NCBI GenBank assembly: GCA_963739235.1 | Contig: CAVTZY010000024.1 | Coordinates: 455,765-519,764 of the forward strand | Direction of reading: 5' to 3' | Length of the DNA stretch: 64,000 nt | From: JAFNAG01 sp963739235 | Lineage (GTDB): Bacteria > Acidobacteriota > UBA6911 | Notes under the pieces: model-generated | What the model saw: only the letters and a program-made list of their open reading frames with translations | Databases searched by the model: none | Told to the model about the DNA's origin: nothing | Translations under genes and position numbers: made by a program | Shown here: piece by piece, positions 9,117-18,690 of the stretch | Layout of the letters: every line of letters begins with the position of its first letter | How positions within the stretch are numbered: the first letter of the stretch is position 1

Positions 9117-10006
9117 AAATCACGTTTTCGGCCCTCATTGCGACATCAGTTGCCGTTCTCGGCTGTCTGGCTGCATCGGCGGCAGGAAGAGGACAGCAAC
9201 CCGTCCCGACCTTCCGATCGGATGTCCGTCTCATCGAGGTGTATGTCACGGTGCTCGATCACAATGGCAGGTATGTTTCAGGATTGACGCGGGACCGATT
9301 CGAGATCCTGGACAATGGAGTCCCCTGCTCATTTTCCGCCTTTGAATCGACCACGTCGGGTTTTTCCTGCGCAATTCTTCTTGACCGCACGGGCAGTATG
9401 GGTTCGGTCCTCCCGGTAGTAAAAAACGCCATCCTTCGCTTTATCGACGCGTTCAGAGAGAACGATGTGTTTGCACTTTACTCGTTCAATACCTCGCTCA
9501 CTACTTTGGTGGAATTCACTCGAGATAAAAACGCGGCCAAGCAAGCAGTGCTGAACACGATCGCGCAGGGAGCCACGGCCTTGTTTGATTCGCTATCCGA
9601 AGTCACGCGGGAGCTCTCACAGCGGAAGGGAAAGAAAGTCGTGATTGTCTTCACCGATGGCGCGGACAACTCGAGCTACCTCAATGCCAATGCGGTCATG
9701 CGCCGGGCGAGGAATTCGGGCATACCCGTATACGCGGTTGCGGAAGGAGAGGCGATCAGGAGCCTGGAACTGATGAAGACACTCCAGAACCTGAGCCGGG
9801 CGACTGGCGGCTCTGCATTTACGGTCAGTAAGCCATCCCGAATCGACGAAGTGTTTCAAGACATTTCAGCGGACATGCAGCACGCTTACTTGTTGGCTTA
9901 TGCTCCGCCCGATTTGAACGACTCTCATTGGAGAACCATCCGGGTGAGCATCAAAGACCCGAAAGGTCTGCGGATTCGTGCTCGTGAGGGCTACTTCGCG
10001 CGTTAG
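9113..10006 (+). CDS. Secreted VWFA-related Acidobacterial domain protein
   Basis: The 297-residue protein has a signal peptide (MKITFSALIATSVAVLGCLA) and then a single VWFA-related Acidobacterial domain: VRLIEVYVTVLDHNGRYVSG, RDRFEILDNG, the MIDAS-like motif DRTGSM near residue 91, VIVFTDGADN and the C-terminal REGYFAR. The usual DxSxS becomes D-R-T-G-S, so metal binding may be retained with threonine. Translation is coupled to the upstream 1061-residue unknown through an ATGA overlap. The family is abundant in Acidobacteria; its role in cell-surface complexes is presumed rather than shown. Confidence 0.88.
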   Translation: MKITFSALIATSVAVLGCLAASAAGRGQQPVPTFRSDVRLIEVYVTVLDHNGRYVSGLTRDRFEILDNGVPCSFSAFESTTSGFSCAILLDRTGSMGSVLPVVKNAILRFIDAFRENDVFALYSFNTSLTTLVEFTRDKNAAKQAVLNTIAQGATALFDSLSEVTRELSQRKGKKVVIVFTDGADNSSYLNANAVMRRARNSGIPVYAVAEGEAIRSLELMKTLQNLSRATGGSAFTVSKPSRIDEVFQDISADMQHAYLLAYAPPDLNDSHWRTIRVSIKDPKGLRIRAREGYFAR

Positions 10007-10027
10007 GATGGTGAGTAGGCGGCCGAC

Positions 10028-10588
10028 CTAGTACGGCCACAGCCAGCCGAAAATGCCAGCCGTCAAAAGTGCGTAGATCAATCCGTCTACTGTCGCTTTG
10101 ATCGTCGTGATCCAGGAGCGTCGATACCAGATCGACATCTGCCATAGGGCGACCGAGTATGCGATGAATGCGGTAGCTCCAACAAACCGGAATACGTGAA
10201 GGTATGCGGCGCCTGCAGGCAGCGCCCGTCCTGCGATATATGCAGAGAAGATCCCTACGACGACCAGGTAAATGAACCACATGACGAGGTTTCTTCCCAT
10301 CGACGCCGGGCCATTCGGCATCACCGTGAGCACCATGACCGGGCCCTTCTTCATCTTCTCGAGGAACTCAGGCGAGCGCATGTCCTGCATGCTCGCAGGC
10401 CGAGGAACCATGTAGTCGCCCGGCGGGATGGCGAGCGGGCGAAGCGCATTCATAAACTCCGCCTCTTTCGGCATTTTCGCGCAGTCGCCCTTGTGCCACG
10501 GCGTCACCATGTGGATCAAGGAGCTTGCGACGAAGACAATCACGGACGACAACAGAATGGGAATCCATAGTACGGATAATCCAGTCAT
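10028..10588 (-). CDS. Predicted inner-membrane protein of unknown function
   Basis: The 186-residue product has a hydrophobic N-terminal segment (LWIPILLSSVIVFVASSLIH), a soluble loop of about 75 residues with PPGDYMVPRP, and three further hydrophobic segments ending in IYALLTAGIFGWLWPY. I do not recognise a catalytic motif. A GGAGG-type site precedes the ATG (GGAGGTTGTC, read on the minus strand). It stands alone between the VWA gene and a tRNA. Confidence 0.75.
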   Translation of the reverse strand: MTGLSVLWIPILLSSVIVFVASSLIHMVTPWHKGDCAKMPKEAEFMNALRPLAIPPGDYMVPRPASMQDMRSPEFLEKMKKGPVMVLTVMPNGPASMGRNLVMWFIYLVVVGIFSAYIAGRALPAGAAYLHVFRFVGATAFIAYSVALWQMSIWYRRSWITTIKATVDGLIYALLTAGIFGWLWPY

Positions 10589-10786
10589 GACAACCTCCTA
10601 TTTTGCGCATTGCTTGCTTTCGGTCGAAAGCTCTTCGAATGCATCGAAATTGAAGACAACCCAGGTATGGCGGGAGTGGCCGATCAGGATGCAGCACAAG
10701 GGGCAATTGGGATTCAGGAAAGCGTGATTGAGCAGGAGCCGCTGACTTATGACCATCGCGAGGCTCCACTGCGAGAATGAATGGTC

Positions 10787-10862
10787 TGGAGGCGCCGAAC
10801 GGATTCGAACCGTTGCATAAAGGTTTTGCAGACCTCTCCCTTAGCCACTTGGGTACGGCGCC
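10787..10862 (-). tRNA. tRNA-Cys (GCA)
   Basis: On the minus strand the 76 bases fold as a cloverleaf: acceptor stem GGCGCCG pairing with the 3' CGGCGCC, D-arm with AAGTGGCTAAGG, anticodon loop CTGCAAA giving anticodon GCA, and T-arm GGTTCGAATCC. The CCA end is encoded (10787-10789). Open frames across it are artefacts. Confidence 0.97.
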
Positions 10863-10989
10863 CCATGTCTGGAATCGAAGCCCACCCTTCCGGGCAGCCC
10901 CGTAACAGCGGTTAGATTCTAGCTTTTGCTCCTCCTGATATTCAAGGGATTTCCGAGTCCCCCTGCAGGCACTCCGCTGAAAAGAGGGA

Positions 10990-11115
10990 AATACAAAGTC
11001 CAGGGTGCGGAATATCCGCATCCTCAATGCCTTAACGCAGAGGGGGCAGAGGTCGCGGAGAAAACAAAAGCAAATATCCTCTGCAGCTTCCGCGCTGAGG
11101 TTTTTCCCTGCAACC
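10990..11115. repeat. Dispersed palindromic repeat, TTAACGCAGAGG family, copy 1
   Basis: The segment starts GCGGAATATCCGCATCC and continues through TTAACGCAGAGG, GAGGTCGCGGAGAAAA and CGCGCTGAGGTTTTT. The same units recur at 13731-13858 and 32605-32728, where the GCGGATAT end lies on the other side. It fills most of the gap between tRNA-Cys and the propeller gene; nothing else is evident in 10863-11321. Confidence 0.65.
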
Positions 11116-11321
11116 ATACCGCCTGGTGGTGCAAAAACGGCGGGATTATGGTCTTGCGATCCCCCGATCTTTATTGTGGTGCCGGCCGGTTCGGAGTAGG
11201 ATAGCGCACGGTACCATCGAGTGAATCTGTTCCTCTGATGAGTCGTTTAGATTAGTCCTGTCATGTACTACCAAACATCGCCTGCTGTATTCATTCCGCC
11301 TTTTGGATGTGGAGGTTATTT

Positions 11322-13709
11322 ATGAAGCTTTCGAAACGAACTCTTATTCATGGCTGCTCACTGCTGTTGGCGGGTCTGATCGTGGCATTGGGCGCTTCCG
11401 CTCAGTCGCCCAAGCCCGCAAGCGCGCAGAAAAAAGTCGAGAGCACCGATCCGGCATTGCGGCAGAAATGGTTCGAGCAGCACATGGCCCTGAAAGCGCA
11501 GACGCCGTTCAAAGAGCTCCGCTGGCGCTACACGGGGCCCGAAGATATCGGCGGCCGGGCCACGAGCATCGCTGTTCCCAAAGGGAACAAGAAGGTTTTC
11601 TACATCGGCACCGCCACGGGCGGCCTTTGGAAGACGGAAAACACCGGGATCACCTGGACGCCGTTGTTTGAGGAGATGCCGACGCTCTCCATCGGTGCGC
11701 TCGCAATACCCGACACCGAACCCAACACGATCTGGGTGGGCACGGGGGAAGCCAACATCCTGCGGGGATCGCTCGCCGGCAATGGCATTTACAAATCCAC
11801 AGACGGCGGCAAGACCTTCCAGCACATGGGACTGGCAGGCACCCAAACGATCGCCCGCATCCGGATCCATCCCACGAATCCCAACATCGTTTACGTCGCG
11901 GCCTCCGGGCACGAGTGGACCTACAATCCGGACCGTGGGGTATATAAAACGACGGATGGCGGCAAGACGTGGGCTAGAATCCTCTATGCCAACGAGAAAG
12001 TCGGCGCAATCGACCTGGTCATGCATCCCACGAATCCGGAGATGTTGATTGCCTCGACCTGGAACCGCGTGCGCGAGCGCTTCAGTGATCCCGTTCCGGG
12101 CGGCGAGGATGGCCTTTACAAGACCACGGACGGCGGCAAAACATGGAAAGAGCTGACTAACGGATTGCCCGACACGAAATACACGGGCCGGGTGGGTCTC
12201 GATCTGTGTTTGACCAAGCCCAATATCGTATACGCCTTCGTGGACAACCATACGCCGGTGGGCATGCCCCCGGAAGGCCAGCGTGATTCCTACGGACGTT
12301 CGAGAACCTATCCGGATATCATCGGCGCTGAAATCTATCGCACCAACGATTTTGGCGATACCTGGGCCAAGGTCCCCCCGGCCAACGCCCAACAGATGCA
12401 GCGCTTCGGCGGCACTTATGGCTGGGTGTTCAGCCAGATCAAAGTGGATCCCAACAATGAAAACACCCTGTTCCTGATGGGCGTGGGAATGCTCAAATCC
12501 ACTGATGGCGGCAAATCATTCCAGTCCGTGAACTACGAGGGGCTGCACAGCGATCACCACGGTATGTGGATCGACCCGAGCGATACGGACTACATCGTTG
12601 AAGTCAACGACGGCGGCGCCAATGCTTCCTATGATGGCGGCAAGACGTGGCGTGATTTCCACAAGGGAATCCAGGCAGTCCAGTTCTACAATGTCACCCT
12701 CGACATGGCGAAGCCGTTTAACGCCTTCGGCTCGGTGCAGGACTCCGGGACCTATCGCGGCGTAGGATTCGCTCCGCAGTCGGCCCCACAGGGACGCGGT
12801 CGCGGCGGACGCGGCCGATCGATTCGCTGGGAGAGCGCTCCGGGCGGGGAAGGCACCCTGATCGCGGTCGACCCGACCAATCCCAACATCGAATATGCTT
12901 CCTCCTATTATGGCCGCGTGGCGCGCGCCGAATATGCCAACGGCCAATGGGGGCAGGCCAAGGAGATTTACCCGAAGCCCGGACCGGGCGAACCCGAATA
13001 TCGCGGCCAGTGGCTTGCGCCCACGATCATCTCCCAGTTCGATCCGTCCACCCTTTATCATGGTTTCCAGTTCGTCTTCCGCTCCAAAGACAAAGGGGAA
13101 ACCTGGCAGAAGATCAGTCTGGATCTGACCGCATTTGACCCGGCGAAGCAGGGGAAGCTCCCCTACGCGATCAATTTCGCCACATTGAGCGCGCTTTCCG
13201 AATCACCGCTCAAGGCGGGCGTCCTTTATGCCGGCAGTGATGACGGGCGGGTGCACGTCACCAGGGACGATGGCGCGACCTGGACGGAAATCACGGCCGG
13301 ACTTCCGTATTACAAGCACGTCTGGAGTATCGTCGCTTCGAAATACGATCCGGCTACCGTGTACATCACCCTGATCGGGCGCCACGATGATGATTTCGCC
13401 CCATACGTCTACAAATCCACCGATTACGGCAAGACCTGGACGAGCATCGCGGCCAACCTGCTCGGCGGCCCGACGAACGTCATCCGTGAAGATCCCAAGA
13501 TGCGCACTGTGCTGTATCTGGGGACGGATCTGGGTGTGTTTGTGACCATCGACAGCGCCAAGACATGGAGTTATCTGGGTTCGGGCCTGCCAAACGCGCC
13601 CGTCTGGGACATCCAAATCCATCCGCGCGACAACATGATGGTGATCGCAACCAATGGCCGCGGCATGTGGATCATCGACGACGTGTCCTTGATCCAGAAC
13701 GCCAAATAA
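11322..13709 (+). CDS. Secreted sortilin-like/Asp-box (BNR) beta-propeller protein
   Basis: From ATG 11322 (GGAGG six bases upstream) the product has 795 residues; an in-frame ATG five codons earlier would swallow that ribosome-binding site. A signal peptide (LIHGCSLLLAGLIVALGASA) is followed by many Asp-box repeats: STDGGKTF, TTDGGKTW twice, RTNDFGDTW, STDGGKSF, SYDGGKTW, SKDKGETW, TRDDGATW, STDYGKTW. These are spread over the whole length, as in VPS10/sortilin and exo-alpha-sialidase-like propellers that form one or two ten-bladed wheels. A short RGRGGRGRS low-complexity loop interrupts the middle. Members are often annotated as glycosyl hydrolases, but no catalytic residues can be assigned here. 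It probably binds or processes glycans or peptides outside the cytoplasm. Confidence 0.9.
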   Translation: MKLSKRTLIHGCSLLLAGLIVALGASAQSPKPASAQKKVESTDPALRQKWFEQHMALKAQTPFKELRWRYTGPEDIGGRATSIAVPKGNKKVFYIGTATGGLWKTENTGITWTPLFEEMPTLSIGALAIPDTEPNTIWVGTGEANILRGSLAGNGIYKSTDGGKTFQHMGLAGTQTIARIRIHPTNPNIVYVAASGHEWTYNPDRGVYKTTDGGKTWARILYANEKVGAIDLVMHPTNPEMLIASTWNRVRERFSDPVPGGEDGLYKTTDGGKTWKELTNGLPDTKYTGRVGLDLCLTKPNIVYAFVDNHTPVGMPPEGQRDSYGRSRTYPDIIGAEIYRTNDFGDTWAKVPPANAQQMQRFGGTYGWVFSQIKVDPNNENTLFLMGVGMLKSTDGGKSFQSVNYEGLHSDHHGMWIDPSDTDYIVEVNDGGANASYDGGKTWRDFHKGIQAVQFYNVTLDMAKPFNAFGSVQDSGTYRGVGFAPQSAPQGRGRGGRGRSIRWESAPGGEGTLIAVDPTNPNIEYASSYYGRVARAEYANGQWGQAKEIYPKPGPGEPEYRGQWLAPTIISQFDPSTLYHGFQFVFRSKDKGETWQKISLDLTAFDPAKQGKLPYAINFATLSALSESPLKAGVLYAGSDDGRVHVTRDDGATWTEITAGLPYYKHVWSIVASKYDPATVYITLIGRHDDDFAPYVYKSTDYGKTWTSIAANLLGGPTNVIREDPKMRTVLYLGTDLGVFVTIDSAKTWSYLGSGLPNAPVWDIQIHPRDNMMVIATNGRGMWIIDDVSLIQNAK

Positions 13710-13730
13710 AGGGATTGAACGCTTCTTTGC

Positions 13731-13858
13731 CGTAAAGCAGAGAAAAGCAAAAGATTAACGCAGAGGTCGCAGAGAGAAGTCATTCCAAAGCAAAAACTCT
13801 CTTCGGTCTCTGCGCCCTCCGCGCTGAGGTTTTTGGGATGCGGATATTCCGCTCTCAT
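13731..13858. repeat. Dispersed palindromic repeat, TTAACGCAGAGG family, copy 2
   Basis: This copy reads AAGCAGAGAAAAGCAAAAGA, TTAACGCAGAGGTCGCAGAG, then CTCTGCG, CGCGCTGAGGTTTTTGGGAT and GCGGATATTCCGC. The left half pairs imperfectly with the right. It shares its order with the copy at 32605-32728. It lies between the propeller gene and the next gene and might also attenuate transcription. Confidence 0.7.
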
Positions 13859-13951
13859 GCCGTGGTTCGATATCGAAAGTTGCGATCGTTTTATTTGAAC
13901 GTTTGGCTGCGTTCGGCGTCAAAGAGTTAAAACACATCAGGGAGGCAGATC

Positions 13952-15616
13952 ATGAGCTATTCCCGGAGCGCTATCATCTTGTTTTGCTGTGCCGCACTGT
14001 CGGTACCTTCCCTATCGGGACAAGCGGTCGTGTCGGTAGGAAGCCAGTCCAAGGAGTTGAAGCGGACAGCGCACCAGCTGCGCATCAGCGCGGAGCACCT
14101 GAAGAATGCGCGCGAAGCCCTGCAACAGGCAACGGACCTTGCCCGGCGGAGCCCGGATTCCTCTTCGCTTTCCCAGCTGGCACAAAACTGGATTCGACTC
14201 GATAAATCCAAGGCGCCTGCAGCGCTCGAGGACCTGTACTCATGGCTGCGTGCTGCGGCACGAGATGCTGCGGATGCCCCGTCTTACCAGCGTTCCACTT
14301 CAACCGCTCAAATGCTGCTCCGTTCCTATGCATCCCTGGACTCCGAGCGTGCCGTCGGCCTTTGGCAGCAGTGGCCGGATCCTCCGGTCTCCCTGAGCGA
14401 AGCGCTCAAGAAAAACCAAAGTGAATCTGCCGCACTATTCGCAAAGCAACTGGCTGGACAGGGAACCGGCCCCGGCTTGAGCATCGGCCCGAATGTGACA
14501 TCCCTGAGAGATGCAGCCGCCAAAGGCGATTACAGCAGCACTGCCCGGTTGGCTGCCCAGATGGCTCAAACCGGCGACAAGGCGGAGGCTCTCAAGCTGG
14601 TGGACCAGGCGATCCTGGACTTCCGCCAACGCGAGCCGGATCAACGAGCGCTCTCGAGCTATCACAGTTTCGTGAATCAGCTCCCCAACGTCGATCCTGA
14701 TCGCTATTTGCTGGCACTTAGCACGCTGCTGCCGGTGCTCGACAGGCAAGGGAAACCCAATACCGGCGGAACCGTGAGCGTCGGTGAACAGACGATTCAG
14801 GTGACGGCATCGGAAGCCATCGTGATCGATATGTGCCGCAACCTCATGGGCAGGCCGGACCTTGCCATGAGGACGTTGAATTCGGTTCCGGGATTGAAAG
14901 CCAAGCTGGACCGGATTGGCGGGATCGACAGCATCTCAGGGGGTCCGATGCGAGGCTCTCAACTTCCCGTGTCCCTGAACTATTCGATAGATGGCACGAC
15001 GCGGACCACCTATAACAGCGCGGGAGGCAGTTCGTACGCGGGCACCGGTCCCGTTTCCAGTCCCAGCGGCGCCAATCCTCTCGCCGGGATGGATTTGTAC
15101 CAGAGCCTGCGCGGGAAACTGGCGAAGGATCCTGCCTTCGTACAGCAGAAATTGGCGGAGGCGTCGAAGATTCCCGACCAGGTCGACATCTTAATTCAAT
15201 TGGCCAACCGAGCCAACATGCAGGAGCCGGATCTTGCCTCCATGGCGTTGGACGCGGCCACCAAGCTCTTGATGCAGGTGGAACCGCTGCAAAAACGCGC
15301 ATCCGTATTGCAGAATCTGATGCGCGCGTATCAAAGCTGCGATGGTGAGGTCGATGCCGATCTGCTGCAGAAAGGCCTGGCGCTGGTTCAGCAACTGCGC
15401 ACGGATGAACAGAGCAATCCGCCCTCCAATCAGATGCCTAGGGGTGTAGTCAGTGTCAGAATGGGAAGCGCGGCGGATCAACTCGAGATGGCGATTGTTG
15501 CAGAATTGGCGGTCGAGAATTTCGACGGGGCCATGCGCTATGTGCGCCTCATGTCCGACGAAATGAAACTGCAGGCACTGTTGCGCATCGTCCAAACACT
15601 CGCGCAGAGCTACTGA
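13952..15616 (+). CDS. Exported helical-repeat protein of unknown function
   Basis: The 554-residue product has a signal peptide (SAIILFCCAALSVPSLSGQA) and then long alpha-helical stretches with repeating A-x-L/L-A-x-Q patterns, suggesting TPR-like or HEAT-like repeats. A glycine/serine-rich linker lies near residues 345-380 (TYNSAGGSSYAGTGPVSSPS). GGGAGG precedes the ATG by seven bases, so the start is firm. No enzymatic motif is visible. The neighbouring genes are also exported proteins, but they do not form an obvious operon with it. Confidence 0.8.
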   Translation: MSYSRSAIILFCCAALSVPSLSGQAVVSVGSQSKELKRTAHQLRISAEHLKNAREALQQATDLARRSPDSSSLSQLAQNWIRLDKSKAPAALEDLYSWLRAAARDAADAPSYQRSTSTAQMLLRSYASLDSERAVGLWQQWPDPPVSLSEALKKNQSESAALFAKQLAGQGTGPGLSIGPNVTSLRDAAAKGDYSSTARLAAQMAQTGDKAEALKLVDQAILDFRQREPDQRALSSYHSFVNQLPNVDPDRYLLALSTLLPVLDRQGKPNTGGTVSVGEQTIQVTASEAIVIDMCRNLMGRPDLAMRTLNSVPGLKAKLDRIGGIDSISGGPMRGSQLPVSLNYSIDGTTRTTYNSAGGSSYAGTGPVSSPSGANPLAGMDLYQSLRGKLAKDPAFVQQKLAEASKIPDQVDILIQLANRANMQEPDLASMALDAATKLLMQVEPLQKRASVLQNLMRAYQSCDGEVDADLLQKGLALVQQLRTDEQSNPPSNQMPRGVVSVRMGSAADQLEMAIVAELAVENFDGAMRYVRLMSDEMKLQALLRIVQTLAQSY

Positions 15617-15677
15617 AGAAGGATCCTTAAACCCAAGGCAAACTCGCCTGCGCCGGAAAATTATTGGTTTTCAAACA

Positions 15678-15724
15678 GCAGCCACGAATGACACGAACTT
15701 TCGAGTCATTCGCGGCTGCTTTTG
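15678..15724. terminator. Hairpin of the CCACGAATG repeat family, likely bidirectional terminator
   Basis: A 15-base stem (15678-15692 with 15705-15719, GCAGCCACGAATGAC, one mismatch) is followed by a run of T. It lies between convergent genes ending at 15616 (+) and 15796 (-). Related hairpins occur at 41561-41607, 43630-43672 and 56803-56970. Confidence 0.6.
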
Positions 15725-15795
15725 CAGTTTTCAGGCATTGTTTTCGAACAGCGCATCTTCTTCTGCGGCGCGATACACTACAGGTTGCGTCGTGT

Positions 15796-16713
15796 TTATT
15801 TAGCGCCTAGTCTTTCCTGAAGCTGCGGCAGCATCGCCAAGACAACCTTGCCGACTTTCTCCATGCTCTCCGGGCTGACTTTGTCCAGCGAATCCTGCGC
15901 GGTATGATGGAACGAATTATTCGGCCCGTAGTCGAGGTCAATGACATCCAAGACTGGGATTCCAACGTCCTTGAACGGGACGTGATCGTCTTCGATGCCG
16001 CCCTGGTACGCGCCCAGGATGCTGCCGAGTCCTGATTTCTGGGCTGTTTGCCAGAGGAGGTCCATCAACCACGGAGTCGAGTTCGTGTCCCTGTAGAGGT
16101 CCAAGTCCTTGTCACCGATCATATCGAGCAGGATGAAAGCGCGGATCTTGGGGATCAACCCCTCCTGTTGCCAGCGTTTTGCCAGATGACGGCTGCCGTA
16201 GGTGCTGTCGAAGGTGCTCCACTCGACCCAGGCCTCTTCGCCATCCAGGAAGAGAAACCAGTAATCCAAGCCGTCCTTATTTCCCGCCAGCACCCTGGCC
16301 AACTCCAGGAGAAGACCCGTGCTGGCCCCGCCATCGTTGGCTCCGATAAACCGGATCCCTTCCATGTATTTGGAGTCGTAATGGGAGGCAAATGCGATCA
16401 CTCCTTTGTTGTTCGCGGGCCCTTTTCGAGCAATCACGTTCACCATCTTCTTGATTCCGTAAGGAGTCTCCGTATTAAAAGCATCTTCTTCGATCTGATA
16501 ACCGTAGTTGCGAAGCTGCTGCTCGATATAGCCTCTGCACTTCTGCAGCGCCTCTGAACCCGGCGGCCGCGGGCCGAACGCAACCTGCGCGCGGACATGC
16601 TCCATCGCCTTTTCACCGCTAAGAGCCGGAGCGCCGGCCGAAGTCCAATTTGGCTGAACGCAGGCCGCGCAAGCAAAAAGCAACAGCAAACCATAGTTGC
16701 ATGTTAGCAGCAT
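15796..16713 (-). CDS. M28 family zinc aminopeptidase (glutaminyl-cyclase-like)
   Basis: The 305-residue product has an N-terminal signal with cysteines (LLLLFACAACVQ) that may be a lipobox. The M28 metal-binding motifs follow: SHYDS, GANDGGAST, DGEEAW, LLDMIGD and the last histidine in FHHTAQDS. The spacing and the DFNTETP-like start resemble the glutaminyl-peptide cyclotransferase branch of M28, so the enzyme is either an aminopeptidase or makes N-terminal pyroglutamate. It probably acts in the periplasm. The next gene on the same strand, 72 bases upstream, is an acetamidase/formamidase family member, but I see no functional link. Confidence 0.88.
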   Translation of the reverse strand: MLLTCNYGLLLLFACAACVQPNWTSAGAPALSGEKAMEHVRAQVAFGPRPPGSEALQKCRGYIEQQLRNYGYQIEEDAFNTETPYGIKKMVNVIARKGPANNKGVIAFASHYDSKYMEGIRFIGANDGGASTGLLLELARVLAGNKDGLDYWFLFLDGEEAWVEWSTFDSTYGSRHLAKRWQQEGLIPKIRAFILLDMIGDKDLDLYRDTNSTPWLMDLLWQTAQKSGLGSILGAYQGGIEDDHVPFKDVGIPVLDVIDLDYGPNNSFHHTAQDSLDKVSPESMEKVGKVVLAMLPQLQERLGAK

Positions 16714-16785
16714 GCATCCTCCCGTTGAATGATTGGCGGTGGCCCGAATCAGTAGATCCTGGCGGCTGGGACGCCCGCCCTTCGC

Positions 16786-17817
16786 TCACTTGAAGATGCT
16801 CTTGGGAATCTTCACGTGCACTCCGAGGTTCGGCTTATCCACCAGCTGGGTGATGGCCACATCCCCGATCATGCTGACGACCTGATAAGCCTGATGTTTG
16901 GTCAGTCCCTTGGTGCTTGCGAGGAAATCGATCATTTCCTGGATCGCTGTCTTTGTGGCAATTGCCAGGTCCGGATCGGTCGCCATGCTTATGAAGTGCG
17001 TCGCCGTCTCCGCTCGAGGCCAGGTGAGCTTCATGTCCTTTCGGACCGTGAGTTGAATGCGGCCGCGCAGGGAGGTCTCGATGGCCGTCTGATCGACTTC
17101 GCCGTCGCCCTGTGCCGCATGACCGTCGCCGACCTCGAACAAGGCTCCCGGCACGAACACCGGGATGTACAGCGTCGAACCCGCGGTGAGATCCTTGAGG
17201 TCGATGTTGCCGGCATGCCTGCTCGGCGGAGTGCTGCTCACCCGGCCCAGTTCGGGGGCCGGCGCCACTCCCATGCTGCCGAAAAACGGCCGCAAAGGGA
17301 TGACGATTCCGGGGAACAGTTGCGCAGTCATGGTGTTTCTGTCAAGTTGAATGATCTTCGAGCCTGCGGAGCGGTCACAATTTTCCGGGACGAACCCGCT
17401 GCAGCCGTTGTATCCATAATCGATCGGAAGATCGATCGCAAGGATCTTCACTTCGAGAGCATCGCCCGGCGCCGCGCCATCGACATACACCGGACCAGTG
17501 AGAATGTGACCGCCAGGTCCGCGCCTCTCTCCCGTTACTTCCGTAACGACCGCCCTCAGTGAATCCTGAATCTTGTTCTCGGGCACGCCCGCCCTGGTGA
17601 GGCCCGTGGGACTGTTGGTCAGCAAAGTATCGACGTCGATGATATCGCCAGACGCGATTCTGAGCGCGGGCTTTGCCTCCGACCAGTAATAGCCATATGC
17701 GACCGTCGCCGGTGTGGCTTCCAGCCGATGGGTCTTCGGCGCCGGCGTCTGCCCGACGACCGAAAGGGCCCAAACCCCAAGTAGCATCATACTCGCCAAA
17801 ATGTAGCTACGATGCAT
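16786..17817 (-). CDS. Acetamidase/formamidase (FmdA/AmdA) family protein, exported
   Basis: The 343-residue product begins with a signal peptide (SYILASMMLLGVWALSVVGQ), unusual for cytoplasmic formamidases. Family motifs include LTGPVYVDGAAPGDALEVKI, PLRPFFGSMGVAPAP, the histidine-containing SRHAGNIDLKDL, and VPGALFEVGDGHAAQGDGEV, which supplies the metal-binding and active-site residues. It would hydrolyse a short amide to acid and ammonia. The exported location suggests scavenging of external amides. Length is slightly below that of typical family members of about 400 residues because the C-terminal tail is short. Confidence 0.9.
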   Translation of the reverse strand: MHRSYILASMMLLGVWALSVVGQTPAPKTHRLEATPATVAYGYYWSEAKPALRIASGDIIDVDTLLTNSPTGLTRAGVPENKIQDSLRAVVTEVTGERRGPGGHILTGPVYVDGAAPGDALEVKILAIDLPIDYGYNGCSGFVPENCDRSAGSKIIQLDRNTMTAQLFPGIVIPLRPFFGSMGVAPAPELGRVSSTPPSRHAGNIDLKDLTAGSTLYIPVFVPGALFEVGDGHAAQGDGEVDQTAIETSLRGRIQLTVRKDMKLTWPRAETATHFISMATDPDLAIATKTAIQEMIDFLASTKGLTKHQAYQVVSMIGDVAITQLVDKPNLGVHVKIPKSIFK

Positions 17818-17889
17818 GCAGGCACCTCATAGATTGATTAAGCAAATGCGTATTTCCACTCCAATCAGGACACCCAAGCGCATGATTCT

Positions 17890-18690
17890 TCAAGGCCAAC
17901 GGTGAATAGCGTCGCCGATGCGGCGCATCCAGGCCATTTCATCTTCGCTCAACGGCCCGCGCTCGAGCGCGGAAAGCCCTTCCTTCATCTGTTCCACATC
18001 AGCCGGGCCGGACATGCACAGATCGACCTGCGGCTGGGAGAGAACAAAACGGTAGCAGTCGCTGGCGCGTGGCACGGCTTCTCCGGGTGGGATTTTCTTC
18101 GTGTCCAGCATCTGCCCCCAGCGCGTGGCTGTGTAGGCGACGGTCCCTGGCCGATTGGGTGCACTCATGTGTGGCAGGATCTCCGTCTCCGCACCACGAT
18201 GGGCCGCGCTGTAGCGGAACATCACCATATCAAAGATGCCGTCGCTGACATATTGGCGGAAAGTCGATCGCTTGTGACAGGATACGCCGATGAAACGGGC
18301 TTTGCCCTGATCCCGTAGCCGCAGCGCCGCGTCCATGATCCGGCGCGAAGGGGGTCGGCTGTGGAATCCGAGGAGAAAAATGTCGGCGTGATCGAGCTTC
18401 AATCGCCCCAAAGCCCGCTCCAGGCTGGAGGTCAGCATGCCGACGAGGCGTGCATAGGATTGAATAACGACCACCAGATCCTCCCGCTTGCGCTGCGCAA
18501 GGCGGCGGATCCCTTCGCCGAAACTCTCCTTGCGTAGGGTTCCCCAATAGCAATAGTTGATTCCGTATTCTTCGTAGGCCTGCTGAAGGCCATCGGCGCC
18601 GAGTCCATAAGACGAAGCCAGGCCGATCCGGCTGACTTGCAGTCCGGTTTTCCCCAGCGCCACGCGGGTGCGCCAGTCAGCGTTCTGCAT
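17890..18690 (-). CDS. Aldo/keto reductase
   Basis: From ATG 18690 the product has 266 residues and starts with LGKTGLQVSRIGLASSYGLG, a normal aldo/keto reductase N-terminus; an upstream in-frame start at 18810 would add 40 unconserved residues. The barrel motifs DHADIFLLGF, ALRLRDQGKARFIGVSCH and the C-terminal QPQVDLCMSGPADVEQMKEG are clear. The catalytic tyrosine is probably in INYCYWG. Lysine of the usual tetrad seems replaced within REDLVVVIQSY, so activity may differ from typical reductases. It uses NAD(P)H on an unknown carbonyl substrate. Confidence 0.85.
   Translation of the reverse strand: MQNADWRTRVALGKTGLQVSRIGLASSYGLGADGLQQAYEEYGINYCYWGTLRKESFGEGIRRLAQRKREDLVVVIQSYARLVGMLTSSLERALGRLKLDHADIFLLGFHSRPPSRRIMDAALRLRDQGKARFIGVSCHKRSTFRQYVSDGIFDMVMFRYSAAHRGAETEILPHMSAPNRPGTVAYTATRWGQMLDTKKIPPGEAVPRASDCYRFVLSQPQVDLCMSGPADVEQMKEGLSALERGPLSEDEMAWMRRIGDAIHRWP

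Noticed and set aside
11358..12392. 344-codon minus-strand frame inside the propeller gene
   Set aside because: The plus strand has regular Asp-box repeats and a signal peptide; the antisense frame follows from codon bias.
17890..18690. Operon of M28 peptidase, FmdA-like protein and aldo/keto reductase as a pathway
   Set aside because: The genes are on one strand but have separate gaps and unrelated chemistry; no common substrate can be argued.
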